47,472 nucleotides of DNA from Lentisphaerota bacterium. GTDB lineage: Bacteria; Verrucomicrobiota; Lentisphaeria; Victivallales; Victivallaceae. Shown one piece after another: positions 7,495 through 16,073 of the stretch. The notes beneath the pieces were generated by a model. That model saw nothing but the letters and a program-made list of their open reading frames with translations. It was not told the origin of the DNA and made no database searches. The translations under genes were made by a program, and so were the position numbers. The stretch spans positions 1 to 47,472 of the forward strand of contig SUVW01000021.1 in NCBI GenBank assembly GCA_015061815.1. The letters are read 5' to 3'. How positions within the stretch are numbered: position 1 is the first letter of the stretch; every line of letters begins with the position of its first letter.

Positions 7495-9690
7495 ATGAAA
7501 AAGAGTATATTGAGTGTCGTGCTTGCAACGGTGTGGAGCGCAAGCGTATATGCCGGGTTGACTGTTTCCGGGGCATTTGGCGATCACATGGTACTTCAGC
7601 GGGAAATGCCGGTGAGAATATGGGGCAAAGCAGATGCCGGAAGCGAAGTTACGGTAACTTTTAAGGGACAGAGTAAAAGCGGGATCTGTGATGATCATGG
7701 CAATTATCTTATTGAACTGGAACCGCTGAAAGCTTCTGCACAGGGGGCGGAATTGACAGTTGCTTCCGGAGATGAAAAGGTCGTGTTGAAAGATATTTTG
7801 GTAGGAGAAGTTTATTTTTGCAGCGGACAGAGCAATATGTTTATGCCGCTGTGGAGCAGTTCTGTAAAGTATCGCCAAAAGGATGGAAACAAAATCGTTG
7901 CCAAAGCCGATTTTCCGAAAATACGTTTTGCGGTAAGTGCATTACGCAGCGGCTTTATGGAACAGGAAAATGCTGAATTGATGCTGCCCTGGCAGGCTAT
8001 TCAGCCCGGAAAAAGTGCCAGATTGTCAGCAGTTGCATATTTTTTCGGTGTCAGATTGCATGAGATGCTGCAAGTCCCGGTCGGTTTGATTTGTTCCAGT
8101 TGGGGTGGAACTCCCATTGAAACATGGATCGCTCCATCCGGTTTTGCTTCCTGTCCGGAAGGAGCTGAACTTTTCCGGAAAGTTCAGCGGCGAACTCCAG
8201 GCACTTCAGCTTATGACAGCCGCATGCAGGAGACCATACATGCTTATGAAAAGTATTTGCAGCAGCTCAAACAATCTTATCAGGATAAGATTGTTCCACC
8301 GGTTCCGCCGGTTTTCCCTGCTGAATATATTCCGGATAAACGCGGTTTTCAATGGGATGCTTCCGGGAATTACAACCGGATGGTAAAACCTTTTACTCCG
8401 ATGGCTGTACGCGGTGTGATCTGGTATCAGGGATGCAGTAATATGGGGGACGGCATGTCATACAAATGGAAAATGACAGCTTTACTCAATGGATGGAGGA
8501 AAGAATTTGCCAATGAAAAATTGAGTTTTTATTTTGTTCAATTGGCACCTTTCCGCTGGTTTAAAAAGGAATCTCTTGCCGGAATTTGGGAAGCTCAGCG
8601 AACTTTTGCCGTTGAATCCGGAACCAAAATGGCTGTGATAAATGACGTTGGCGATTGGCAGGATATCCATCCGGCAGACAAAACTCAAGTAGGATACCGC
8701 TTGGCAAATCTCGCATTGAAATACGATTTCAAACGCAGCAATATTCAGGCGGATTTTCCGGAGCTTGCCGGCATGAAAGCCGGTAATAATCAGGCTGTAC
8801 TGAATTTTGCCAATGTCAGGAAATTCCGGGTCAGAGACGGTAAAACGATTTCCGGTTTTGAAGTTGCCGGTAACGATGCCGTATTCAAACCTGCATCTGC
8901 TGAGATCAATGGATCACAGATAATTCTCAAAGCTCCTGTGAAAGGTAAAGTCCGTCAGGTACGCTATTTGTGGAGCGATCCCAATGCCGGAAATTTGTCG
9001 GCTGAAACCGGTTTGCCGCTGGGAGAGTTTGTATACGATGACCGTTCAGCAGAGGAGATCACCCTTGCCCGCAGGGGAGGAGAACATTTGATTTATGTTT
9101 ATGATATGCACAACTCATGGGATGCCGGAAAAATCAAATATCTTGTTGATAATTCCGGGAAATTTGCCGGACGTAAGATCAAGCGTATCTACTACTATAT
9201 TGAGTTGGTTCACAAAAACGGCAATATGGAGTATGTTTGCGTATCTTTTGATCCGTTTACCGCAAAACTTTCTCAAATCGGAATACCTCACGTTTCTCAT
9301 AAAGGAATATTTCAGCAGAATGTTACCAATATGGAAATCCGAAGTAATGTAAAAGGATTGACTTGCGGCAAGTTCCCCTCTGGAAATATCGAGTTCACTC
9401 CGCATAACTATACTCCCGGCAACAGCAGAAAAGTCCCAAATGCACTCAATGAAAAATATGATGCCGGCGACAGTTTCCTGAAAGATGGAGCTTACGGATG
9501 TATGCAGGTGCATAATTATGCATTAAAGGAAACGGTATTCGGTTACAGTGGATTTATCCGTAAAAAAGCTGCTGATATCGGCATCGGTAACGCTACGGTC
9601 GGAGAAAATCCTGATTGGACTCATTCCGTAAGCGGAAAAAATTATATTAAAGCTACTATGTGGATTTCGGCAGATTTTTTTTATGAATGA
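7495..9690 (+). CDS. secreted sialate O-acetylesterase-type esterase with C-terminal extension
   Basis: A 731-residue exported SGNH esterase that would remove O-acetyl groups from sugars, exposing glycan chains to glycosidases. The signal peptide MKKSILSVVLATVWSASVYA is followed by a beta domain (GDHMVLQREMPVRIWGKA), typical of sialate 9-O-acetylesterase family proteins. The nucleophile is Ser113 in CSGQSNM, the oxyanion block is SSWGGTPIETW, and the Asp/His pair is at QDIHP (Asp390, His392). From about residue 525 an extra ~200-residue beta-rich domain ends in GAYGCMQVHNYALKETVF and PDWTHSVSGKNY; it is probably carbohydrate binding. GTG 7489 is in frame, but GAGAG fits ATG 7495 better and gives a proper signal peptide. 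Sialate specificity is not shown; many relatives act on plant glycans. Confidence 0.85.
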   Translation: MKKSILSVVLATVWSASVYAGLTVSGAFGDHMVLQREMPVRIWGKADAGSEVTVTFKGQSKSGICDDHGNYLIELEPLKASAQGAELTVASGDEKVVLKDILVGEVYFCSGQSNMFMPLWSSSVKYRQKDGNKIVAKADFPKIRFAVSALRSGFMEQENAELMLPWQAIQPGKSARLSAVAYFFGVRLHEMLQVPVGLICSSWGGTPIETWIAPSGFASCPEGAELFRKVQRRTPGTSAYDSRMQETIHAYEKYLQQLKQSYQDKIVPPVPPVFPAEYIPDKRGFQWDASGNYNRMVKPFTPMAVRGVIWYQGCSNMGDGMSYKWKMTALLNGWRKEFANEKLSFYFVQLAPFRWFKKESLAGIWEAQRTFAVESGTKMAVINDVGDWQDIHPADKTQVGYRLANLALKYDFKRSNIQADFPELAGMKAGNNQAVLNFANVRKFRVRDGKTISGFEVAGNDAVFKPASAEINGSQIILKAPVKGKVRQVRYLWSDPNAGNLSAETGLPLGEFVYDDRSAEEITLARRGGEHLIYVYDMHNSWDAGKIKYLVDNSGKFAGRKIKRIYYYIELVHKNGNMEYVCVSFDPFTAKLSQIGIPHVSHKGIFQQNVTNMEIRSNVKGLTCGKFPSGNIEFTPHNYTPGNSRKVPNALNEKYDAGDSFLKDGAYGCMQVHNYALKETVFGYSGFIRKKAADIGIGNATVGENPDWTHSVSGKNYIKATMWISADFFYE

Positions 9691-10486
9691 GAGTAAGATG
9701 TCAGCACTGAATGTCGGTTCGTTAAATGTTCGTTGTCCGGGAGATAAAAACGGTAATTCCTGGGAACGCCGCTTGCCCAGGCTGTTGCAGACAATGCTGG
9801 ATGCCGGATTTGATGTTGTGGGGACACAGGAAACCGTCCCGGAATATGTGAAATACATTACTGCAGACGGCAGGTATTCTGCCGCCGGGCATGGCAGAGA
9901 ACCGGACAAAAGCGGCGAGGGAGCGATTGTTTTTTATAATCCGCAAAAATTAAAATTGCTTTTTGAAGAAACTTTTTGGCTTTCTGAAACTCCGGAACGT
10001 TATTCTCTTTCTTTTGGGACAACCTATCCCCGTGTAGGGACGGTGTGTATTTTTGAAGAAATTGCCAGCGGAAAAAAATTCATTTTCGGTAATGTGCATT
10101 TGCAGCATATGCAGATGTATGAATGTCAAAAACGTCAGTTGCAAGTGATGCTGAACCGGATTTTCCGGCTTAATCAAACTGGGCTTCCGGTAATTCTCAC
10201 CGGGGATTTCAATGCCCCGCCGGAGTCATTGGCTCCGAAATATGCTGCTGAAATGTTGCATGACGCCCGGCAGATATCTGTTACACATCCAGCTGGACCG
10301 CTTGGCGGGACATGGCATAACTATCAGAATCGTTTTATAGATGATCGTGATGGAGAAAGGATAGATTACATTTGGGTATCCTCCGGAATTACGGTACATA
10401 ATTTTGAAACGATCAATAATTTCAGCGGAGAAAATCTGGCATCGTCCGACCATTTCCCATTGAAAGCCGGAATTGCTTTACCTTGA
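9683..10486 (+). CDS. endonuclease/exonuclease/phosphatase family protein
   Basis: A 267-residue EEP-superfamily metal-dependent hydrolase. Motifs along the chain are LNVRCPGD near the N terminus, DVVGTQET with the metal-binding Glu, GNVHLQHMQ, LTGDFNAPPES with the catalytic Asp-Asn, and the C-terminal SDHFPL with the catalytic His. No signal peptide is seen. The start at 9683 overlaps the esterase stop by 8 nt; ATG 9698, with GAGAG just upstream, is a shorter alternative. EEP proteins of this short type recur in bacterial polysaccharide loci, but their substrates (phosphodiester, sugar phosphate or nucleic acid) are generally not known. Confidence 0.85.
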   Translation: MNESKMSALNVGSLNVRCPGDKNGNSWERRLPRLLQTMLDAGFDVVGTQETVPEYVKYITADGRYSAAGHGREPDKSGEGAIVFYNPQKLKLLFEETFWLSETPERYSLSFGTTYPRVGTVCIFEEIASGKKFIFGNVHLQHMQMYECQKRQLQVMLNRIFRLNQTGLPVILTGDFNAPPESLAPKYAAEMLHDARQISVTHPAGPLGGTWHNYQNRFIDDRDGERIDYIWVSSGITVHNFETINNFSGENLASSDHFPLKAGIALP

Positions 10487-10499
10487 AACGGAACAATAT

Positions 10500-13022
10500 A
10501 TGATAGAGGTGTTTTCCTTACAAATAGATGCTGTTACAGTTGGTTCTCAAGTGTATTTCACCGATACGCCGCGTCCGGATATATCCTGGCAGTGCAGTTG
10601 TCCGCAAAGTGCATATTACATAGAAGTTGCGGATACTGATGGTGAAGTGATCTGGACTTCAGGAGAGGTCAACTCTGTTCAAAGTCGCTGGATTCCCTGG
10701 GGCGGAGAGGATTTGCAAGAAAACCGGATCGTGTCTGTCCGGGTGAAACTTGCCGGCGAGCAGGGAGAATGGGGCGAATTTTCTGCACCGGTACGTATCG
10801 CTTATGGGAAACAGTGTGCCGGAAATTGGGGGGATGCCCATTGGATCAGATATGATCGCAACAATAATTCAACGACAGCTCCTTCTCCATATTTCCGTAA
10901 GGAATTCAATGTGAGAAATGGATTAAAACAAGCTGTATTATCTATAAGTGCTCATGGGATATTTGAAGCGTTTCTCAACGGTCAGAAAATCAGTGATGAT
11001 TTTTTTGCTCCCGGATGGGTGGATTTTGCGAAACAAACTCCATTTGTGTCTTATGATTTGACAGATCAGCTTTTTGCCGGGACACATGCATTGGGCGTTG
11101 TGATTGCCGATGGTTGGTGTTGCGGAAATTTGACTGTCATGCGGAAACGTAATGTTTACAGTCCATATCCTGAATTTGTTTCTTCTCTGGAATTGCGTTA
11201 CGATGATGGTTCGTGTGAATTGATTGTCAGTGATGGTTCATGGCAGGTGACAACGGGAGCGGTGGTTGCTGCTGATTTTTATGATGGAGAGATTTATGAT
11301 GCCCGGCTGGAGCTTCACGGATGGAATAATCCGGGATATACGGCGGATGGATGGCAGATGGCGGCGGTTGGAGGCAAAATCAGCGATGCTCCCGGATTGA
11401 TCCAAAAAACTTCACCTCCGGTCAGAATCATTAAAGAGTTGCAGCCGGTGAAAATATTTTCTCCGGTAAAAGATACTTATATTTGGGACTTCGGTCAGAA
11501 TTTCACCGGAGTTTTCCGGGTCAAGGTACGTGGTATATCCGGTAGAATGTTCACTTTCAGGGTTGCAGAAATGCTCAATGAGGATGGTTCTCTTTATACC
11601 ATCAACTATCGCGGAGCCCGTTCTACGGATTACTACATTTGCCGAGGCGACGGGAAACCGGAATATTACATGCCGCATTTTACTTTTCATGGATTCCGTT
11701 ATCTGCAAATAGATGGATTTCAGTTTGACGGTATTTCCCCGGAAGAATTGGATGTACATGGTATTGTTTTGCACAGTGATCTGCGGTTGACCGGCAGTTT
11801 TCACTGCGGGGATGAGTTGATAAACAGACTTTATTTGAATGCGTTATGGGGGCAGAGAAGCAATTTTCTGGAAATTCCATCCGATTGTCCGCAACGTGAT
11901 GAACGTCTCGGCTGGACCGGGGATGTCCAGGTTTTTGCACCTTTGGCGATGTTCAATATGGATTGTCTTGCATTTTTTCGTAAATTTTTGCGGGATATCG
12001 TTGATGCGATGCGTGAAGATGGTGCGGCTCCATCAATTGCTCCGGCTGTTTTACGGATCAATGATGGTGCTGCCGGTTGGGGGGATGCAGTGATTTTGCT
12101 GCCCTATATGCTCTACAAACAATACGGGTGGAAAAAGATTCTGGAGGAATTTTATCCGGCAATGGTTTCGGCTTTTTCGTTCCAATTGGCCGGTTCCCAA
12201 AACTTCATCCGTTCGGGGGCGAAGAACTTCGGGGATTGGCTTGCTTTACAGACTACTCCGCCGGAATTGGTCGCCAGTGCTTTTTTTGCTCATTGTGCAG
12301 AATTGCTGAGTGAAATAGCCGGGATACTGGGAAAGGATGAGGATCAGGATAAATATTACCGGCTTTACCGGAATATTCGTGAAGCATTTGGACGGGAATT
12401 TACCGGTGAAAACGGTATTATCTGTGTCAGGACGCAGGGGGCATTGATTCTGGTATTGGAATTTGGTCTGGTCGATAACATACAGGGCAACTTGCAGGAA
12501 TTAGTTTCTCTGATCAGGGGTAACGGTGTTAAAATAAGTACCGGATTTCTGACAACAGGTTTGCTTCTTACTTTGTTGGAAAGATCCGGTGAATACGCTT
12601 TAGCACGGGAGTTACTTATGCAGAAAGAGTATCCATCGTGGCTCTTTCCGGTACTTCAGGGAGCTACTACCTGCTGGGAGAGGTGGAACAGCTTTACCCT
12701 TGAACACGGATTTGGTGATCCGGCTATGAATAGTTTCAATCACTGTGCTTACGGTGCTGCTATGAAGTTTTTGATAACCGCACTGGCTGGAATTGATTTT
12801 AACTGTGATCGCATCGTATTCCGGGTGATCCCGGATGACAGATTTTCGCCGGTACATTGTACTTATGATTCTCCGCATGGCAGAATTGCTGTACATTGGA
12901 GCAGCAGAAACAACACATTGGACAAATGGCATCTGGAAGTTCCACCCGGTATTCATGCTACCGCCGTTTTTCCTGATGGTCAGATCAAAGAACTTGTATG
13001 CGGCATAAATATACTTTTGTAA
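10500..13022 (+). CDS. GH78 alpha-L-rhamnosidase
   Basis: An 840-residue glycoside hydrolase family 78 enzyme, which removes terminal alpha-L-rhamnose by an inverting mechanism. Two N-terminal beta domains come first (DISWQCSCPQSAYYIEVAD; YFRKEFNVRNG with LSISAHGIFEAFLNGQKISDDFFAPGW), then the linker block VWDFGQN-like DTYIWDFGQNFTG. The (alpha/alpha)6 barrel opens with SDCPQRDERLGWTGD, in which Glu468 and the flanking aspartates are the conserved catalytic acids. WERWNSF and NSFNHCAYGAAM match the conserved C-terminal barrel blocks, and a C-terminal beta domain closes it. No signal peptide is seen, so it is probably cytoplasmic. The longer frame from TTG 10473 is rejected in favour of ATG 10500. 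It is the last gene of the operon. Confidence 0.92.
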   Translation: MIEVFSLQIDAVTVGSQVYFTDTPRPDISWQCSCPQSAYYIEVADTDGEVIWTSGEVNSVQSRWIPWGGEDLQENRIVSVRVKLAGEQGEWGEFSAPVRIAYGKQCAGNWGDAHWIRYDRNNNSTTAPSPYFRKEFNVRNGLKQAVLSISAHGIFEAFLNGQKISDDFFAPGWVDFAKQTPFVSYDLTDQLFAGTHALGVVIADGWCCGNLTVMRKRNVYSPYPEFVSSLELRYDDGSCELIVSDGSWQVTTGAVVAADFYDGEIYDARLELHGWNNPGYTADGWQMAAVGGKISDAPGLIQKTSPPVRIIKELQPVKIFSPVKDTYIWDFGQNFTGVFRVKVRGISGRMFTFRVAEMLNEDGSLYTINYRGARSTDYYICRGDGKPEYYMPHFTFHGFRYLQIDGFQFDGISPEELDVHGIVLHSDLRLTGSFHCGDELINRLYLNALWGQRSNFLEIPSDCPQRDERLGWTGDVQVFAPLAMFNMDCLAFFRKFLRDIVDAMREDGAAPSIAPAVLRINDGAAGWGDAVILLPYMLYKQYGWKKILEEFYPAMVSAFSFQLAGSQNFIRSGAKNFGDWLALQTTPPELVASAFFAHCAELLSEIAGILGKDEDQDKYYRLYRNIREAFGREFTGENGIICVRTQGALILVLEFGLVDNIQGNLQELVSLIRGNGVKISTGFLTTGLLLTLLERSGEYALARELLMQKEYPSWLFPVLQGATTCWERWNSFTLEHGFGDPAMNSFNHCAYGAAMKFLITALAGIDFNCDRIVFRVIPDDRFSPVHCTYDSPHGRIAVHWSSRNNTLDKWHLEVPPGIHATAVFPDGQIKELVCGINILL

Positions 13023-13140
13023 AACTCCGGTTTATTTCAAAAAACAACCACTGATTTTCTGCGGAAAGATGTCAGACTGTCTGTGAAATATAAAATAATT
13101 GATACAGGCATCTGACGTCTACGTTTAACTCCCGGAGAAA

Positions 13141-13365
13141 ATGTTTTTACCAGAATCTGGTCGGAATATCCAGCGGCAGGAAAAATTGATATGGTGGTAT
13201 GTTACAAAATTGACAGATCATCACGATCGATTTTGGATTTCGCAGAACGATACTGATTTTGATGAAATCAGAAAAGTTGGAGAGCTGCTTATCGCACAAA
13301 TTATGAAAAACATCCCGGAAGACTGGAACGAACAACGGAGGCTTTTCGGTTTCCCGGAACGGTGA
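13141..13365 (+). CDS. small hypothetical protein
   Basis: A possible 74-residue soluble protein, rich in Trp, Asp and charged residues (KLIWWYVTKLTDHHDRFW; KNIPEDWNEQRRLFGF). GGAG lies only 3 nt before the ATG, which is close. The frame is followed by a good terminator hairpin at 13381-13409, which supports a transcribed unit. No family is recognised. It could also be a decayed gene end, since the surrounding 13023-13588 is accessory DNA with repeats. Confidence 0.35.
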   Translation: MFLPESGRNIQRQEKLIWWYVTKLTDHHDRFWISQNDTDFDEIRKVGELLIAQIMKNIPEDWNEQRRLFGFPER

Positions 13366-13380
13366 TTGCGGGAACCGCTT

Positions 13381-13409
13381 GGCGGCTGGAATTATCTTGC
13401 CGCCTTTTT
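13381..13409 (+). terminator. rho-independent terminator
   Basis: GGCGGC (13381-13386), 12 nt, GCCGCC (13399-13404), then TTTTT. It lies 15 nt after the stop of the small frame 13141-13365. Confidence 0.6.
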
Positions 13410-13455
13410 GCGTTTACGCACGGCGTGTCGCGGCGGTTGCGGCAAAATCCGGATG
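13393..13455. repeat. dispersed repeat, copy A
   Basis: A stretch starting ATCTTGCCGCCTTTTTGCG and ending TTGCGGCAAAATCCGG has a clear relative at 15799-15862, about 70% alike by eye. The two copies bracket the gene pair 13589-15765. The terminator above uses the first part of this repeat. Confidence 0.5.
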
Positions 13456-13507
13456 AAGCGTTGGCATCATCCTTGCAAATTTGTTGCAAATAAAAGAAAA
13501 TCGCAAT

Positions 13508-13535
13508 TTGAAATTCACCTTGCCGATGCTATATT
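13508..13535 (+). promoter_or_regulatory. promoter of the 13589-15765 gene pair
   Basis: TTGAAA (13508-13513), 16 bp, TATATT (13530-13535), with TGC just before the -10; 53 bp before the first start. Confidence 0.6.
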
Positions 13536-13588
13536 ACATTGACGGTGTCTGATTTATAAATTTTTATACTTCAAGATCAAGGCGAATA

Positions 13589-14284
13589 ATGATGAAACGG
13601 ATTTTTTTATTGGCAAGGAGCATTGTCGTTATGGATCAGAACGAAAATAAAAAAACTCATCCTGAAAAACGCAAAGCCGGGATCATACTGATTTGCGGAA
13701 CAGCTCTTGCTTTTTTATGGTTGTGGATATTTCCGCAATTCCTTGGTCCTCTATGGAGAAAATTCACTTTTTTACCTGAAGAAATTTATTTTCCTATTGA
13801 AGAATTTTTGGCGTTGAATATCAATCATAATTCTCCGATCGTTCTAATCGGCGGTTTTCTGATTATTGTCTGCACTCTGATCTGGTCATTGAAACTCAAT
13901 GGCAAACTGCAAAAAAGTTATGAATACATATTGATTGCTGTCATTATTTTTCTGATGACATTGATGCTGATGCCGTGTTTGTGTGCTCCCCGTGAAGTCG
14001 GCAGACGGCTGCGATGTGTGTCAGAATTAAAAGAAGCCTATCATCAAATTTCTTTATATGCTGATGAAAACAAAGGCAAACTGCCCGACACTTTCACCGT
14101 TAAAAATAGCAGATACCTTATCAACTATTACGGGAAAGGGCGTTCTTTGAAGGAAGCTCCTTTTGTTCTTCTGGAAGATGCCCAACGCTGCCATGCAGGT
14201 GATTTACGCCATCAGATATGGAGCAATGGCAAAATCAAAGTATTCCACCCTTGGAAAATAAAAAACAGGAAAATAGGATTATGA
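13589..14284 (+). CDS. membrane protein with pseudopilin-like C-terminal segment
   Basis: A 231-residue protein of unknown function with three predicted membrane segments: about 30-50 (GIILICGTALAFLWLWIF), 85-102 (IVLIGGFLIIVCTLIWSL) and 113-130 (YILIAVIIFLMTLMLMPCL). After the last one comes REVGRRLRCVSELKEAYHQISLYADENKGKLPD. This is strikingly like the segment after the hydrophobic helix in DUF1559-type pseudopilins (R-x-R-C-x-x-x-L-K-x-x-x-x-x-x-x-x-Y-A-x-x-N-x-G-x-x-P). The FTLIEL signal is missing, so it is not itself a prepilin substrate. ATG 13592 and ATG 13631 (with AAGGAG 11 nt upstream) are other possible starts. Its stop overlaps the next start (ATGA), so the pair is translationally coupled. 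Confidence 0.7.
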   Translation: MMKRIFLLARSIVVMDQNENKKTHPEKRKAGIILICGTALAFLWLWIFPQFLGPLWRKFTFLPEEIYFPIEEFLALNINHNSPIVLIGGFLIIVCTLIWSLKLNGKLQKSYEYILIAVIIFLMTLMLMPCLCAPREVGRRLRCVSELKEAYHQISLYADENKGKLPDTFTVKNSRYLINYYGKGRSLKEAPFVLLEDAQRCHAGDLRHQIWSNGKIKVFHPWKIKNRKIGL

Positions 14285-15765
14285 AAACACTTATATTATT
14301 GCTTATGTCCTGCACTGTTCTGTTCTCACTTACCGGAAAGGAAATAACTATAACGGAAGGATTGTGGTATATTTCTTTCCCCGAAAACAGCGGCGAAATC
14401 AAAGCATCTGAAATTGCTTACCGTTTTAATCCGGACGGTTCTGCTGAAATGGTACTTTCGGAAAGAGCTGTCAAGTTGAGAGAAAAAGATCGTATTGCAT
14501 ATAAAAAAAGTACAGGGGAAGATTTGCCGGAACCAAAATTTTCCTGGAAGATGAAGGATGGTAAATTATATATTCACATGACCATGGGGGAACTGAAATT
14601 TAAAAAACCCGCAGTTTTTCTTTCAGGAAAATACCCGCAGATCTTTCTGCCGGAAAACAAAGCAACATTTACACTGCTGGCCCGCAAAGGGGCAAAAATG
14701 ACTCCTGCTCAGGCAAAGCAATTTTGGCAAGATGTCCGGGAAGCCAGCCGGGATAAATTTGCAGATAACTTGAAGTTACCGAAAAATGTCAAACTTGCCG
14801 AACCTGAAAAAAATTTGAGTTATGTTCATTGGCGGGACAAACCGCTGGGTTCATTTCAGCAGAAAGTTATTTCTGCAATCAACCAGGGACCGAAACTTGC
14901 GGATGATGCAAAGTGTTCCTTACCGTCATTGGAAAAATTACTCTCTAAACCTGAAAACAAAAAACTTCTGATCCACTATTTCGCCTGTCACCCGGAGTGG
15001 CGGCTGTATCGTGAACTAAACAAAGAACTTTATGCCGTACGCTATTTCCGTTATCCCAATGGCGAAATTGCCCCCTCATTACATCAATATTACTCTCATT
15101 TTTTGCCGTGGGGTGAAAATGGGAAAAAAGTCGGTGATCCTGCCTTGGAGTTTCAATTCCGGTTTGATATCAGTTTGGGTGGTGAAGCGTGGAACGCAAT
15201 TCCCACCAATCCGCGAAATCAGACGGAACACAGAAAAAACAATATATGGACGACCCGTTTTTTCTGTGCTGGCGCATTGGTAACTGTTTTCGACCAGAGT
15301 CAATTTCCCGGACGGCAAATGACTGCGGCAGCACTGCTTGAAATTGAAAAAGAATTTTCCGCACTGCTGACCAATAAAAAGAATTGGCGTAAATTACTCC
15401 CCACGGACAGTTGCCGGAAAGAAAAATCCGATCTCATTTTACGCGACAGTATACAAGGAGGTATTTACGAAGCCATCCTCTGGTGCAACCCGGGAGAAAA
15501 AGGCACTGTGTATTTGAAAGCCTTTGAAATCACCAAAGGGACACCGCTTTCCGCCGCGAGGCTGAAAAATTCAACCAATAATGTTTCCGGCTGGTCGGAT
15601 GATCCTCTGGAACAATTCTGTACCGGGATGTATTTTACCATTTACGAAGGAGAATGGGGGCAGTATTACGGAGCCAGATTTGAAGTATGGTTCAAACCCG
15701 ACAACGGCGGAGCAGAGCGCAAGCTCTTTGAAAAGAATTATAAGATACAGGGTTGGCAAAGATAG
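14281..15765 (+). CDS. exported protein of unknown function
   Basis: A 494-residue protein starting at ATG 14281, which overlaps the stop of the membrane protein gene. A signal peptide MKTLILLLMSCTVLFSLTG precedes a lysine-rich mature chain. LMSC could be read as a lipobox, but the hydrophobic stretch before it is very short, so simple export is preferred. Residues about 20-140 look like a small beta domain; the rest contains HYFACHPEWRLYRELNKELYAVRYFRYP, a block with RTEHRKNNIWTTRFFCAGALV-like character, and a C-terminal region rich in Trp and aromatic residues. No family is recognised. Coupling to a membrane protein suggests they act together at the envelope. Confidence 0.6.
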   Translation: MKTLILLLMSCTVLFSLTGKEITITEGLWYISFPENSGEIKASEIAYRFNPDGSAEMVLSERAVKLREKDRIAYKKSTGEDLPEPKFSWKMKDGKLYIHMTMGELKFKKPAVFLSGKYPQIFLPENKATFTLLARKGAKMTPAQAKQFWQDVREASRDKFADNLKLPKNVKLAEPEKNLSYVHWRDKPLGSFQQKVISAINQGPKLADDAKCSLPSLEKLLSKPENKKLLIHYFACHPEWRLYRELNKELYAVRYFRYPNGEIAPSLHQYYSHFLPWGENGKKVGDPALEFQFRFDISLGGEAWNAIPTNPRNQTEHRKNNIWTTRFFCAGALVTVFDQSQFPGRQMTAAALLEIEKEFSALLTNKKNWRKLLPTDSCRKEKSDLILRDSIQGGIYEAILWCNPGEKGTVYLKAFEITKGTPLSAARLKNSTNNVSGWSDDPLEQFCTGMYFTIYEGEWGQYYGARFEVWFKPDNGGAERKLFEKNYKIQGWQR

Positions 15766-15798
15766 ACGCAAGTTTGTTTACATCTGATACCAGGAGAA

Positions 15799-15862
15799 AT
15801 CTTGCCGCCTTTTTTGCGTTTCAAGGGACGTGGCGTGGCGATTACGGCAAAGTTCGGGTAAG
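15799..15862. repeat. dispersed repeat, copy B
   Basis: Starts ATCTTGCCGCCTTTTTTGCG and includes GTGGCG and TACGGCAAAGTTCGG; relative of 13393-13455. It lies just after the 13589-15765 gene pair. Between 15863 and 15962 an inverted pair TGTGAAG/CTTCACA (near 15890-15918) is the only other structure seen. Confidence 0.5.
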
Positions 15863-15962
15863 TGGAAAAAAATAGCGAAAAAGCCCTTGTGAAGCGGTTT
15901 TGTGAAAAAACTTCACAGAATTTTTGGCGAGACTTGAAAAAATGGTCAGCGTTTTTTATCTT

Positions 15963-16073
15963 CCCCCACTATTCTGAACCGCTTTTTGAGCTTAAAATTC
16001 AGAATTTGGCTGTGAAATGAAATTCTGAAAAACGCTTCACTTTTATTCAGAAAAATTCAGAGTGTTATTTGGA
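15963..16073. repeat. direct repeat flanking the Bro-N/Sel1 gene pair, left copy
   Basis: About 105 bp starting CCCCCACTATTCTGAAC, nearly the same as 17979-18086 (roughly 85% or more identical by eye). It contains a perfect 10-bp hairpin TTCAGAATTT/AAATTCTGAA with the loop GGCTGTGAAATG, conserved in both copies. Its right end reaches the stop codon of the Bro-N gene. Confidence 0.75.
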
